Source of the DNA: Paulownia fortunei
Taxonomy: Eukaryota > Streptophyta > Magnoliopsida > Lamiales > Paulowniaceae
Direction of reading: 5' to 3'
Assembly: GCA_019321725.1 (NCBI GenBank)
Contig: CM033124.1
Coordinates: 4,650,001 to 4,714,000 of the forward strand
DNA length: 64,000 nt
Part shown: in pieces, positions 35,560-46,250 of the stretch
Layout: every line of letters begins with the position of its first letter
Position numbering within the stretch: the first letter of the stretch is position 1
Position numbers and translations under genes: made by a program
The notes under the pieces: generated by a model
The model's database searches: none
Told to the model about the DNA's origin: nothing
What the model saw: the letters and a program-made list of their open reading frames with translations, nothing else

Positions 35560-37666
35560 TCATCATTGAATTTTTAGGAACATCTTGAATTAAAATAAAT
35601 CCACATCAATCCAGAATCTCCTCCTCCCTCTACTCTTAGTGGCCAAAAATTTGGCTAAATCTGGCCTCTAATTTTCGGCCACCTCTCTCCTCCATATTCA
35701 TTGAACTTATCCTATAAATTCACATTGATATCTTATATCAATTAAATAAAAAAAATTATTTTTGCTATTTAAGTTATTTCTTCTAATATTTCAAGTGGCC
35801 TTCTACTAAAGAACTATTTTAACTTGGGCTTGGACTTTATTAAACACATTAATTAATCCAATTAATTACTTAGCCCAAGTTAAATTAGTTGATCCAATCA
35901 ATTATTTAATTCACTTCAAATTAGATTCTCAATATTATTAGGTTTAATTAAATAATCTTATTACTTAATTGGATAATTAACTCAATTAATTTAAATTAAT
36001 TTAATCCTCAATTAATTAACTAAATAATTAATTATATCCAACTATTTAGATTAATTAAAAAATTAGAGGTTATTCCAAATTATATGTAACCCTTTAGGTT
36101 CACTACTAAGCTAGTAGTGGACTTGCAACTTTTGCAACTTAGGAATAATAATTATTCTAATTAATTAATCTAATTAATTAATATATTTGGAATTAACTCT
36201 TTAAATCCAATAACCTCACTATCTATGAAAACACCTACTGAATAATCATGAAAAACTAGTTTTAGGTGAAATAACAAGTAATCATATTTTATCCATCTGT
36301 CAACTAATTTCTTGATTGAGTCGAGAGTATGCATAAAAGTCAAAACTCTAATCGACTCAATAAGTATGATTCCATTTCAAGTCCAGTGACTCTTTATGAA
36401 TTGTCTGAAACCCTTTTCTGATATTCATCATACCTTCGCCAAGGATTTCAGAGTCATGAACTATGAAAATATAAGAGATTCACTTATTCTAACAAACAAG
36501 TGATGGATGCTTAGTTGACCATTCATTAAGCTTCATACATGTAGATGCAATACCCAATGTAATCCTTTTGTGATTGTAAGGCAATTAGAGAATGCATCAA
36601 AGTAAGATATGACACATACAAGGTTAGCAGGTGTCTCAAGTCAAAGGACTAGTCGCGCACTATCATAACATAAAAATTCTTAATTCGATAAGTAAACTTT
36701 CCAACTTAGAATTTCTTGCAGGTCAGTTCAGTATACTTGTTCTCTAATAAGCACCCACATACATGCACTTGCATCACTACGCTAATGCCTATGAAATGAG
36801 ATATCATTATCTTATGAGCATGCATCATATGTGCAAGTCTTATTAGGTTATTTGATGTCCTATCTCAAAAAGCCCTTGACTTGAAACTTATTTAAGACCA
36901 AAGCCTTAGAGCTATGCTCCATGATCGCCATCATATGTGTGATCATGTCTTAGCGATGAAATGTAGTATGTTAGCGATGAATTTTTTGGTTGATAAAAAG
37001 CAATTTTTCTTTGATAGATAATTCTTTTGTTATGTTTATGTAAACTGAAAGAATCTGTGAGGACCTTAAAGGAAATAAATAAATCAAATACATTAGGACC
37101 AAAAATTATATTCATGTGACACAGTGTTCCAGGATGAGTGAGGTCATAGGTTTTAGCACATTTTTAGGTTAATAAGGATGTCGGCATCAACAAACAACAT
37201 CTTTTCTTGCGAGGACTATTTGACTAATCTGATATTTCACTTAGGGCTGATTCATTAGATTCTTATGAACAACTTTTTGTGTAAATTTAAACTTTTCAAA
37301 CTTTTTTGCTGCAAGTATTATATTTAACTACTGTTATACCATTATTTATAGGAAGATGAATGTGTCATCCACCTCTATGTACTTGACAGATGGCCTTGTT
37401 CCGTGTAATTCAAAGCTTTTAAATTCTTAATATATTATTTAAAGGTTGAGAACTTAAAAATTAAATTTATCATTATTTCCTAGTGCAATGCATGGGGCAT
37501 AGCTAAATTTGGTGTAAGGACTTTATGTAATGCACATAAAGAAAATGCAAGACATAAGATAAAGAAAGTTATTTTTTACTAATATAATTCCAATAAGATT
37601 ATTTTACAAGAGAAATGAGTACAATACACCTAATCTAATTAGGAAGCTGGACATCCTACTCTAACA
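35560..37666 (-). repeat. Ty1/copia LTR (about 2 kb), minus orientation
   Basis: The right end, read on the minus strand, is TGTTAGAGTAGGATGTCC, matching the start of the solo LTR at 47677 (AGTTAGAGTAGGATGCC). The body aligns in order with 47677-49300 (reverse complement), 50740-52167 (same orientation) and 55786-56465 (reverse complement), including the AATT-rich region at 35830-36180. The left end, expected to begin TGTTAGGTTTGC on the plus strand, is not found, so about 35560 is only where similarity becomes visible. No copia coding sequence adjoins it on the right. It contains an insert at 36949-37493. The minus frame at 36912 is not a gene. Confidence 0.65.
36949..37493. mobile_element. 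Insert of about 545 bp in the copia LTR, unclassified
   Basis: Other LTR copies are continuous between 'gaccatgtc' and 'catagctaaattt'. Here about 545 bp intervene. The left part carries repeated 'ttagcgatgaa' motifs, reminiscent of subterminal repeats of CACTA or Mutator-type DNA transposons, but I see no paired termini or clear target duplication. Confidence 0.45.
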
Positions 37667-37950
37667 ATATCATCCCATTATATAATCATTGAAGCTAATT
37701 TTAAAACTATGATAATTGGAACACATACTTAACTTCCCTAGCCTATTCTAATGTTGATGCTTGTGTACTGCACTTGTGTATTTTTTGATCTTTTTACTTA
37801 GTTTCTACTGAAGAAATTACTAGAAATAATAATAAATTATCTAGTTTTTTGGTTTAGGTGAATTATATTTATAAACTACAACGACATCAGTTCTACAAAT
37901 AGACTCGACTTATAAAGAAAATTATGAATAACAGTTGTTTTTTTATATAG

Positions 37951-38603
37951 GTTACGTACAATTGATAATCCAATCAAAGTACGTGAATTATAAATAATAC
38001 AAAGAATAAAAGTTGCAAAAGCGGTGACACTTAAAGAAATCATACACAATCAAGATGGAGTATATGAGGTACATTCATTGTATACTATCATATATTTGAT
38101 TATGACTATTCTGTAATCATTTGCTTGAATTATAAGAGTTTTTTTTTAATTTTATAAAATTATTCTATCATTTATCAATTGTTATCACAATTGATTTATT
38201 TACTTAGTTGACCTTATTTAAGTAGTACCTTAACTATTTTCTATTTACAAGATACATATTATTGCTTTAAGGGAATTGTTGATAAGTTTGGAAAAAAATC
38301 ATCCTTATGGTATGACTCATGCAACAAGTGTGTTGCATCAATTTTCAACATTAAGACAATGTAGCTTGCAATAAATGTAAAGAGAAAGAGGCTGAAACAA
38401 AACCATGGTATTAATCATATTAAAAATTCTTCAAATAATTTATTCTTACGTCTAAATATTAAGCATATTTCATGAATTGCATATACAGATCGGTGTTGAA
38501 TGCCTTACAAGGTGATTAGAATGCATGCATTACTATGTTTGAGGAGACAACCACTATATATGTCAGAAGCCCAATATGTGAATCCCTAACATCAATTGGG
38601 CAG
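37951..38603 (+). pseudogene. RPA-like (replication protein A large subunit, OB-fold/zinc-ribbon) gene fragment
   Basis: Three exon-like blocks with AG and GT borders are visible. Block 1 (37951-38068) reads DNPIKVREL, a stop, then KVAKAVTLKEIIHNQDGVYE. Block 2 (38252-38407) reads YYCFKGIVDKFGKKSSLWYD and SCNKC, then after a frameshift ACNKCKEKEAETKPW: two C-x2-C pairs, as in the zinc ribbon of RPA70 C-terminal domains. Block 3 (38489-38603) reads NACITMFEETTTIYVRSPIC and ends CAG/GTAATA. In RPA this domain binds single-stranded DNA; plant Helitrons also carry RPA-like genes. A stop in each of blocks 1 and 3 and a frameshift in block 2 make it non-functional. It runs convergent to the NYC1 exons. 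The family call rests on the zinc-ribbon spacing and general similarity only. Confidence 0.45.
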
Positions 38604-38776
38604 GTAATAATATTATATTATGAATTATGTGGATGCAGATTGAAAAACTATGCACCCCTTGTATTTCTGTTTGTCTTTCTTTTGGCTTACAACTTTGTGC
38701 AGAAAAGCTGCTTCTGGGAGCTGCATTTGCAGTGGCTTCCATTTTTCGAGTAGCATTACGCATAGAGCACTCATCA

Positions 38777-40607
38777 TCAGGTCCCAGGTAATGTACTATT
38801 TGTACTTGATAAGATGATGAAAGCACAAACCACCGAGAGTGAAAAGACAGAAACCCAAGTGTTTTCTGTATACATCTCCATGGCATCAGTGAAAGAAAAA
38901 CGGGTTCGACTTTCAGCCCAGTTGCGGAGTCTATCTGCCTCAGCAGCATACAGTGCCCGTCCCTAAAAGATTCATGGTAGTCAAAAGTTTATGGACTTTC
39001 TGTACCAGATCACCGAATATTTACAAAAAGTATAGAACAAAAAAAAAAAAAAGAAAAAATAGCTGACAACATGCACAAGCCGGAGGCCCATATGACAACC
39101 AAAAACACAATATGGTAGATCCTCAGATTTTATTTATCATATTTAAAAGATAATTTATTTAGAAGTCAACCCAGATTTCAAGCAAATAAACTTAAGTCTT
39201 TGGTATGTTAAATAAAGATGAAATGCCAGTTTTATAGAGAATTCTCAGTCACACATAAAAGCAGAATATACTGCCAAAATTTCAACTGAAAGAGTTCATA
39301 CATTCAACCAAGATAATAAAGAAATAAGATACCTGGTCATCAAACCAGCGACCACGTCTGAGCCATGCAGTGACTAGAGCAAGTAAAATCCTTGGAGGAG
39401 TCAAATAGTTAATAGCCTTCCCACTTCCCTTTACAACCCTCATTCGTGGAACTAAGGTTCTAGCAACCGTCTCAGGAAGCTCACAGATAATATTAAACAT
39501 CTGCTTGTTTTTAACACTTGAACCACTGCCATGAACATGCCAATGCACTTATTTAATAAACAATGAACAAGAACAATTCCATTTTCCATAGCTCAAAGCA
39601 ACTATTTGAGCTAATAAGAATGTACCAACTTATTAAAAAGAGACAACAGAAATAACACTAGCATATTTCTGTCTCCAGATCAGGAAGCAACTTGAAGAAT
39701 CATCCAGATTATTTAGCCTTGGAAAGTGGTTTTGTTCATCTGGCCAGCGGAGAATTCATCTAGGGCTCTTTCAATAAGGTCGATAGTGTGGGATAGATAA
39801 ATCAATCCCAGATCAACCATTTGGTAGCCATGATTCAGGCCCTGAGGCCCACTACAGAATCCCATTTTTCTCATGATTGTGGATCCTACGATGGAGGAAA
39901 GATTGAATAATCACCCTTGAGGTGGGGACAAATATTATGACGTGCTTTTACAATAACACCCCTAAAATCAATAATTAAATTACCATTTGAAGGGCATTTT
40001 GGTTAAATTTGAACAATGCTCTTGTTTATTTATAGCAACCAAATGAATGATATGATAATGGAGAGATCCCCTAGATTCTGTCCATCTATCCAAACTTGAT
40101 TACATTATGAAAAATTCACTCTTTATACACTTACTCATCAGGTTACTTATCATGCTAATCCCATCATCCCTACCAAACAAGTCCCTAGGGTATAAAACTG
40201 AGGCATAGAATGAGTTAAAATAATTGGATACCTTAATAGCAAGTCTGTCAGAACCATGCCTGGTGAGGCAGTGTGGACTCCAACTTTTGATCTTCTGCAC
40301 TCCTTCAGAAGCGATGACTGAAGCTGCCTAAGACCACATTTTGTCGACCCATAGCTATATTTCAAAGCACATGAAAAATTGTATTATCACAAGTAGTGCG
40401 TCTGATCTAACAGGATTGAACTTTTGTTATTGAGTAGAAAAACAACAGTTACTAAGATTGAGCTTACACAGCTGTTAGTGGGGTGCTAGATCCCCCAGAT
40501 CCTGCACCATCCATGTTAAAAATATGACCACCATTTCTTTGGCTTCCCATGATCTGTAAAGCTTCACGAGTGCAAAGTATTGAACCAACCAAATTTGTAG
40601 ACACAAT
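38777..40607 (-). CDS. NYC1: Chlorophyll b reductase NYC1, last four exons (5' part not seen)
   Basis: Four exons on the minus strand: 40607-40468 (140 bp), 40354-40232 (123), 39525-39333 (193) and 38962-38777 (186, ending in TGA). All introns are GT..AG, phases agree across each junction, and no stop interrupts about 213 codons. Exon 1 seen here gives IVSTNLVGSILCTREAL and NMDGAGSGGSSTPL. Exon 2 has YGSTK, the catalytic Tyr-x3-Lys of short-chain dehydrogenases, and HTASPGMV. Exon 3 has ICELPETVARTLVPRMRVV and RRGRWFDDQ. Exon 4 has ALYAAEADRLRNWAE, a hydrophobic segment (WVSVFSLSVVCAFIIL) and the end LPGT. The family reduces chlorophyll b to 7-hydroxymethyl chlorophyll a in thylakoids during senescence; the C-terminus distinguishes NYC1 from its relative NOL. 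The NAD(P)-binding GxxxGxG exons should lie right of 40607, but I cannot find them in 23 kb. It is therefore either a truncated or captured copy, or a real gene with a very long intron. Confidence 0.85.
39750..40110. repeat. Possible MITE inside the 706-bp NYC1 intron
   Basis: The intron between 39526 and 40231 contains a stretch with 'gggatagataaatcaatccc' near 39790 and 'tctgtccatctatccaaactt' near 40080 in roughly opposite orientation. This suggests a small inverted-repeat element. I could not establish exact termini or a target duplication. Confidence 0.25.
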
Positions 40608-42127
40608 CTGTTCGTAATTTCATGGAATGTTGAGCAGGTCATTATACAGAAAACAGACTCTTTGAATAGCAATTATGTAAATTTGATAAATTTTGCGAAC
40701 CATGTACCATTTTCGAATGCCATCTACACTTTTGACAAGGCTTTATGTTTATTTATGCCTTTAACAAAGCTTACTTGCAACAAAAAAAAATATATATGTA
40801 TTAATTAATTAATTAATAAAAAATATTCACCAATTTATCATTAGAAGGCTATACATTCAATTGTGAAGACACCTCAATTTCACACCAAGGAATTTACAAG
40901 AGTCCAAAGTCTCTTCTATGAATTTTTTTTGTCTGGATTAACTTTCGACTATGTTCTGGCTTTTTAGGGGTTACTAGGGTGTGAGGATGCATGCATACAC
41001 GTAGCATTTTTATCTATCAAAATCGTACTATTGGATATAATCTTGTGGATTTGGTGCACGCAACCTTGGGTCCATCTGGGAGCTATTACTCGTTAAGGCT
41101 TCGAAAGATTGGAAGGGACACAATTCTTTTTCTTTCTCAAAGTTGTCTCAAAATTGATCTGTAGGTTTTTCTTTTAGGTATAACTCTCTGAATACTTTGA
41201 ATTTCTTAGCGAAACTACTTGCATTTGAAATTAGAGTATTAGATATCTTAAGCTTTCAAACCATCCATCTCTCATAAACAAATGGAGAATCGAGAGAGTG
41301 ATGATCATTTGAATTTGAACCCTCTATGAAATGTTAAACTTTGGGTGAGCACATAGTAATTCAAACCCTGATTTTCATGCATTTTCTCTTCAATTTCAAG
41401 TGACTGCAGCAGAATAGGTGAGGATCAGTGAGTATAAGGTACTTTATTATTTGGATTACTGCAATTTTCTTACAATCATGAGGTTTCTACACTGCTCCAA
41501 CTCAACATCTAAGTTGTGCATTGCTCCAAAAGTCCCTAAGCACCATAAAATCAGTACAACCTTTAATTAACATCTCTTCGAACTATAGCAACCTAGGCAA
41601 ATGATTTTCCTCTCTTAATACTCTCTGGCTCTCTTCAAACTAGTTTCAACTTCTATATATACGTACAGTAAGCCCTAAATCTTTGCACAAACCCTTTTGC
41701 ATGTCCTTCCGCATGCAAAGTTCCTCTTCTTCTCAAGTTTGGAGATCAATATTAGAAGCTTCAAGGTACGTTGCAAATTCTTGAAGAGGAGAGGCATGCA
41801 ACTTGATGACCATTTTAACTTTAGATGGTTCACCTTTCTTTTGCAAGTATTCAAATCCTTTAAGCCTGCATTTGGATTGATGGATTTGGACCTATGAATT
41901 TTAAATCCACAGTTGAAATCCATTTTGTCCATTTGGCCCAAAAAGTAAATAAGTGGATTTGAAATCTACTCTTGGATCCGAAGGATTTGAAGCCCATTTT
42001 AAGTGGATTTGGAATCCACCCAAAAACCGTGTCATTCCAAATTCCTCTCTCTTCAGTCTCTCATGTCTGCTGCAATATTCACTCACACAAATTTAATCTC
42101 TCACACATTCACATGGTAAGCTCTAGT
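40608..42127. other. Unassigned sequence upstream of the NYC1 exons
   Basis: About 1.5 kb without recognisable exons on either strand. It includes an (ATTA)n run at 40797-40820, and at 41870-42040 several 'tggattt..aaatcca' inverted motifs similar to 16720-16830, probably a decayed MITE. If the NYC1 copy is native, this is intron. The short open frames here (41675, 41697, 41901, 41972) show no family features. Confidence 0.4.

Positions 42128-42162
<35 letters not shown>
42128..42162. repeat. (CT)n(CA)n compound microsatellite
   Basis: About ten CT units run directly into about eight CA units. Pyrimidine runs of this kind are common in plant promoters and 5' UTRs. The ER-repeat frame on the minus strand at 42109-42381 is an artefact of it. 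Confidence 0.9.
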
Positions 42163-42163
<1 letters not shown>

Positions 42164-43515
42164 TCACAGGCGATATTCGCCACACACACTCTCTCGGATA
42201 CTGTTTCATTTTGCTTCAGCTTATTTTGATTCACCTTTAATTTAGGGTTTGTTTCTTTACTGAGTATTCTTGTCTGATTTTTTATTTTGGATTCCAAGGA
42301 TTTTGAAGATTCTTGCTCATATTTTGGTGACCCAAAATAATCCGATTTTTGAGTTCGTTTTGGTAGAAATTTTTTTGGCATTTTTTGTGAAATATTTTCA
42401 TTCTTTGCTATTTTAACAAAAAAAGATAGGAATAATAGTTGTAATTGAGTCTGGAAAACCCAATCTTTCAGTTTTCTTTAATTTCAGTTGCATGTTTTTT
42501 TCCCTTTTTTTGGGGGGTTGTGTGTGGCGAGGGAGGTGTGCATTTATTCTTATAAGTTTCTCTTAATTTGTGCGTGGTGAGATTATATATATTTTTCTTT
42601 TTCTAGGATATATATTTGCATAGTAGATGAATGTTGAATCTGGTGGAATCATGTATATAATATAAAAATGAGGCATTTCTTTTAGTTTATATTATTGGTA
42701 GTTTTTAATTAGAATTGTTTAGTTTATTTATATCTTTATTTTCTAAATTTTAAATATTTAATTTAATTAGGGAGAACATCAGTAAAAATATTATCGAGGG
42801 CTGAGCTTGCATGTATCAACTGAATTATGCTTTCTTAATACCCTGAACAAAAAGGTACAAGTGGTCAATGGAAAATTGAATGTAGTAGCCAAGACAATTC
42901 AAAAGATACAACCCATTTTGAAGAAGGACAAAAATAGAAAAATATCAAATACATCAACCAATTGTGCTCGGGTAAAGTAGTTGAAATGGGAAACATAGGC
43001 ACATCAAGTAAACTTGATGGAAATAAACAAAGGCCAATAGAAAAGAAGAATAAGGAAGATGGTAGTAAGATAAATTTCAAGTGATGATGAAGACACTTTA
43101 AAATTTCAAAAATAAATATGCAAAAAAATTCTCAAACTCAAGTAAGAAGGCAGTTGTAGCCATCAACCATCAAGATAAAACAAGAAAAGATTAATGCAAC
43201 AATGAGTTCATACAAGAAGTTGTTTTAGTTATATTACTCTTTAGTTTTTTAATTTTCATTGGATTTAGTAATAATTTCATTTAAGTTCTTGCCATGTATT
43301 TCTTGGGGTTCGAAATGTCTTAACTATATTTCACCTATTAAGTTTCATTTCATAAAATATATAAGTTTTATTTTGATCTTGCAATTTTTATTTTAAAATC
43401 AATATATATTTTTTGAAATGATCGTCATTTATGATAAATACACAATAATTTATTGAATACTAATTTCTAATGATTAAGATTTTAATTTTAATTATTTTAA
43501 TTAAATTCTATGGAT
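42163..43515. other. Promoter or 5'-UTR-like start, then unassigned AT-rich sequence
   Basis: Just after the microsatellite lies TTTAGGGTTT (42241-42250), a telo-box-like motif frequent in promoters of plant ribosomal and growth genes. 'acatg/gtaagctct' at 42112-42124 resembles a 5' splice site directly after an ATG. No exon follows, so this could be a displaced or captured gene start. The rest, to 43515, is AT-rich and shows nothing I can name; the minus-strand frame at 42865-43080 is not recognised. Confidence 0.35.
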
Positions 43516-43543
43516 CACGTGAAACGCACGTGCGTCTTACTAG
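43516..43543 (+). mobile_element. Candidate Helitron 3' terminus
   Basis: CACGTG (43516-43521), a five-base loop, a second CACGTG (43527-43532), seven bases, then CTAG (43540-43543) followed by T. A short GC-rich hairpin about ten bases before a CTRR end, inserted before a T, is the standard Helitron 3' signature; AT-rich sequence precedes it, as usual. The 5' terminus (TC after an A) was not found, so length and content are unknown. Confidence 0.45.
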
Positions 43544-44342
43544 TAAATATTAAAGAGTAGAAAAAGAAAAAAAAGAAAGAAAGTTGCAAAATATAGAATA
43601 AAAATGTTGTGAGTTATAACTAAAAATGGGATGTTGCAAAGTTGATGAGAATATGAGGAAGTTCCCAACACAATGACAGTAGGCACTGATGTTGAAACTT
43701 GGATTATGAGAATCATTCTTTTATGAGATGTATGTCCTCTCATTCGATGAAGTTTTTAGAACTTTTATTGCCATTTATCCCCTTCTTTCTTAGCCACATC
43801 ACTACCCTCTTGGCCTCATTACAACCATTGTTAAAAACCTTTTGATTTCATGTGGTGCCTTCGATATATTCGATATAGTGAAATTTTGTACTAAAAGAGG
43901 AGCCTATGATGTTCGACTCTTCCAATAGTGATTGGGTGATGTTTTGTGAGGTTATATGGAAATTCACTTATTTGAAGCATGCATGGTTTCATCACTGTTC
44001 CCATTGGCTATTCATGCACACACACACACTTGAGTATGATTGTTGTGGAAATGTATTTACTTTTGAATGACTAAGGGTTCAATTCAATTCTTGTTGGATT
44101 TCATTGGCATATTACTTTGTTGTTCCTTGAGATTAATAGTTGGAAGTTAGGTGTCATAGGTATTTGTGGGTATCACCACTGAAAGCTCTCATGAGACTAC
44201 AACTCATCCTCTATGGGTACCTAGGGATTCAAAGGATTGTTCCATATACTAAATTCAATCATGATTTCCTATGAAAGTGGATTAGTTTAGTATGTATTTA
44301 TGTCTTGTTTGAGGACGAGTAAACATTAAGTGTGAGGGAATT
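43544..44342 (+). other. Athila-type 3' non-coding region
   Basis: From about 43740 the sequence resembles the region upstream of an Athila/Tat 3' LTR. It ends 'gtttgaggacgag..aacattaagtgtgagggaatt' (44310-44342), a block that in these elements directly precedes the LTR. The first 200 bp (43544-43740) show nothing specific; the minus frame at 43540-43743 has no recognisable product. No Athila coding region remains to the left. Confidence 0.5.
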
Positions 44343-46110
44343 TGATAAGTGCATATTTTTATATATTTTATATTAATTCCTTTATATCTTTCTTGTTTTT
44401 TTCTTGTTAATATTAGGTTTTTATTAATATTTTGTGTGTGACAGGAGTTTTGGAATTAAGCATTCAAAAATGAGCCAAAATGAAGTTGAAATTTATTGTT
44501 GTAGTGCTACTGCAATAATATTTGTATTTCGAGCATAAATTTATGATACAAAGATTATTTAACCTGATTCTTGACTCATTGGGAAGCTAGGAGATAGGGA
44601 TACGCTTTTGTGTTGACAACTTAGCACAATTCAACTAATTTCAAAGAGAAAAAAATTAGGCTAAAGAGATAAAAGTGTACTGAAACTTTTAGATGTGCCA
44701 GTCTTTTTATTTTAGGCATAACTTTCACAAATAATATGATATGGAGTTGATTCAAGCAGCTAGAGAAAGTAACAGATAGGTTTACAATTATTATGCAGAG
44801 ATACCAAAAGCCAGTTCATCCTTTAAAGAGGTAAAAAATCAGTTAAAAAAGGCTGAACAGTGTAGATAATAGAGAAGTAGACGCCGGGGGCCATTGCTGG
44901 GAGCCAAGGTGCCATTGTAGGGTGCTTTTACACCATCAATGCAGTATTTTTCAGAGAAGATGATGCATACGCACCAATTCGTGCATCATAGAAAAAAATA
45001 CATTTCAAAGCATGATTTTAGCTTAATTTTATGAGATTTGGAGGAGGATATAAGAGGATTAAAACCCTGAGAATTCACACATACACAGACTTTCATTCTT
45101 AGATGCACATTTTGGGTCTTGGGCATTAGAAGGAGAGAAGAAAAAGAAGTTTGGAGAAGTTGACTCATCCACCAAGGGGTTCTCTTCACCATAATCAAAT
45201 TTCTTCTTCCTCTTTTCAATTCCCTTGAAGTCTTAATATCTTTTGTTTTATTTTTTTTGTTAATTATTTTTCTTTTGGTTAAGGATAATTTCAAATATTT
45301 AGACTTATGTTATTAAATGTTTGATGTTATTACCCAACTTTTCAATTTATGTTGTTTATGTTTTACTATGCTTAATTTCTTAATGGGTATTTTATTGCTT
45401 TGTTCGGGTATACAAACTAATTGGGACTTGAAAATTTCCTACAACTAGATTAGAAATCTAGATCCTTAATTATCTTGAATTTCTAGTTGTGAGTAGTAAA
45501 TTGTAATTAATTTGATTATGCGATAATTTTGTTAATTGTAATAAAAAATATAACCTAAGTTGAATGACCCAAGCTTATGTGGTTGTTGCTTAGACCAACC
45601 TATCTTTCTTGTTTTAATGCATCCGTTGAGTAGAATCTTGAAAGCGTGTTCTAGGTTATTTGATGGTTAGGAAATTAGGTAGAGAGCTTATTCTACCTAA
45701 CGATCAACTGAGGAAAGATTGGGATAACAAAACTTGTTGTTATCTACAGTTGGTAATTTCAACAGAAATTTGAGAATAATATTAACATTGGTTTACAATC
45801 TATTACCTAGTAGTGGCGAATGAAACCACAACCAAACTTTAATCGCTCTTAAGTTTGTTGCTTTGATTTTTACTTATTTGTATTTTGGTTTGGTCTTATT
45901 TTTGCAACTTAGTTAATCAACTCAATATCCCATCTTTTTATAAGTGCATTTGAGTCTAGTATTACATAATTGAGTCTTAGGTTATAATCAGTGAGTCAAT
46001 AGTAAATTGATTAACCTTGATCCTTGTGGGATTGGCCTAACTCGCACTATACTATGTAAGACTAATTGAGTAGTAAGATTTAAATTCGGTATGCCTTTGA
46101 CAACCGATCA
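44343..46110 (+). repeat. Athila/Tat-type LTR, about 1.77 kb
   Basis: It starts TGATAAGTGCATATTTTT right after the conserved purine-rich lead-in and ends GACAACCGATCA at 46110, where copia LTR sequence resumes in the middle of its alignment. That shows the element went into a copia LTR. The other half of that copia LTR and a left Athila LTR are not present, so the left side has been deleted or rearranged. The region 45900-46080 has the 'atccttgtgggattgg' block found near the ends of related LTRs. The minus-strand frame at 44986-45294 lies inside the LTR. Confidence 0.55.
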
Positions 46111-46250
46111 GGACTTTATCTAATTACCATATGAAATTAAAGATAACGGGATTTCATATTTTATTAATATGATTTGAAAAATATTATTTTACAAATACAA
46201 GATTCCAAAAGATGCATAATCTAATTAGCGCATCGGGCACTACTCTAATA
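46111..46250 (-). repeat. Start of copia LTR (3' LTR of minus-strand element C2)
   Basis: Read on the minus strand it begins TATTAGAGTAGTGCCCGATG, decayed from TGTTAGAG, and matches 52167-52010 and 37666-37510. It is cut at 46110 by the Athila-type LTR. A purine-rich tract, AAGTGGGAGAT on the minus strand (46261-46251), lies beside it and serves as the polypurine tract of C2. Confidence 0.7.

Noticed and set aside
35800..36190. AATT-rich block considered as an origin or matrix attachment region
   Set aside because: The same block is in all four copia LTR copies (also near 48700-48930 and 50800-51270), so it is part of that LTR rather than a local functional site.
38563..38949. 128-codon minus-strand open frame
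   Set aside because: It overlaps the last NYC1 exon in a different frame. The exon frame has splice sites and clear family residues; this one does not.
42109..42381. 90-codon minus-strand frame with an ERERERE stretch
   Set aside because: The repeat is just the CT/CA microsatellite translated; nothing else in it looks like a protein.
43980..44040. (CA)n run considered as a regulatory site
   Set aside because: A short microsatellite in an Athila-type 3' region, with no gene nearby.
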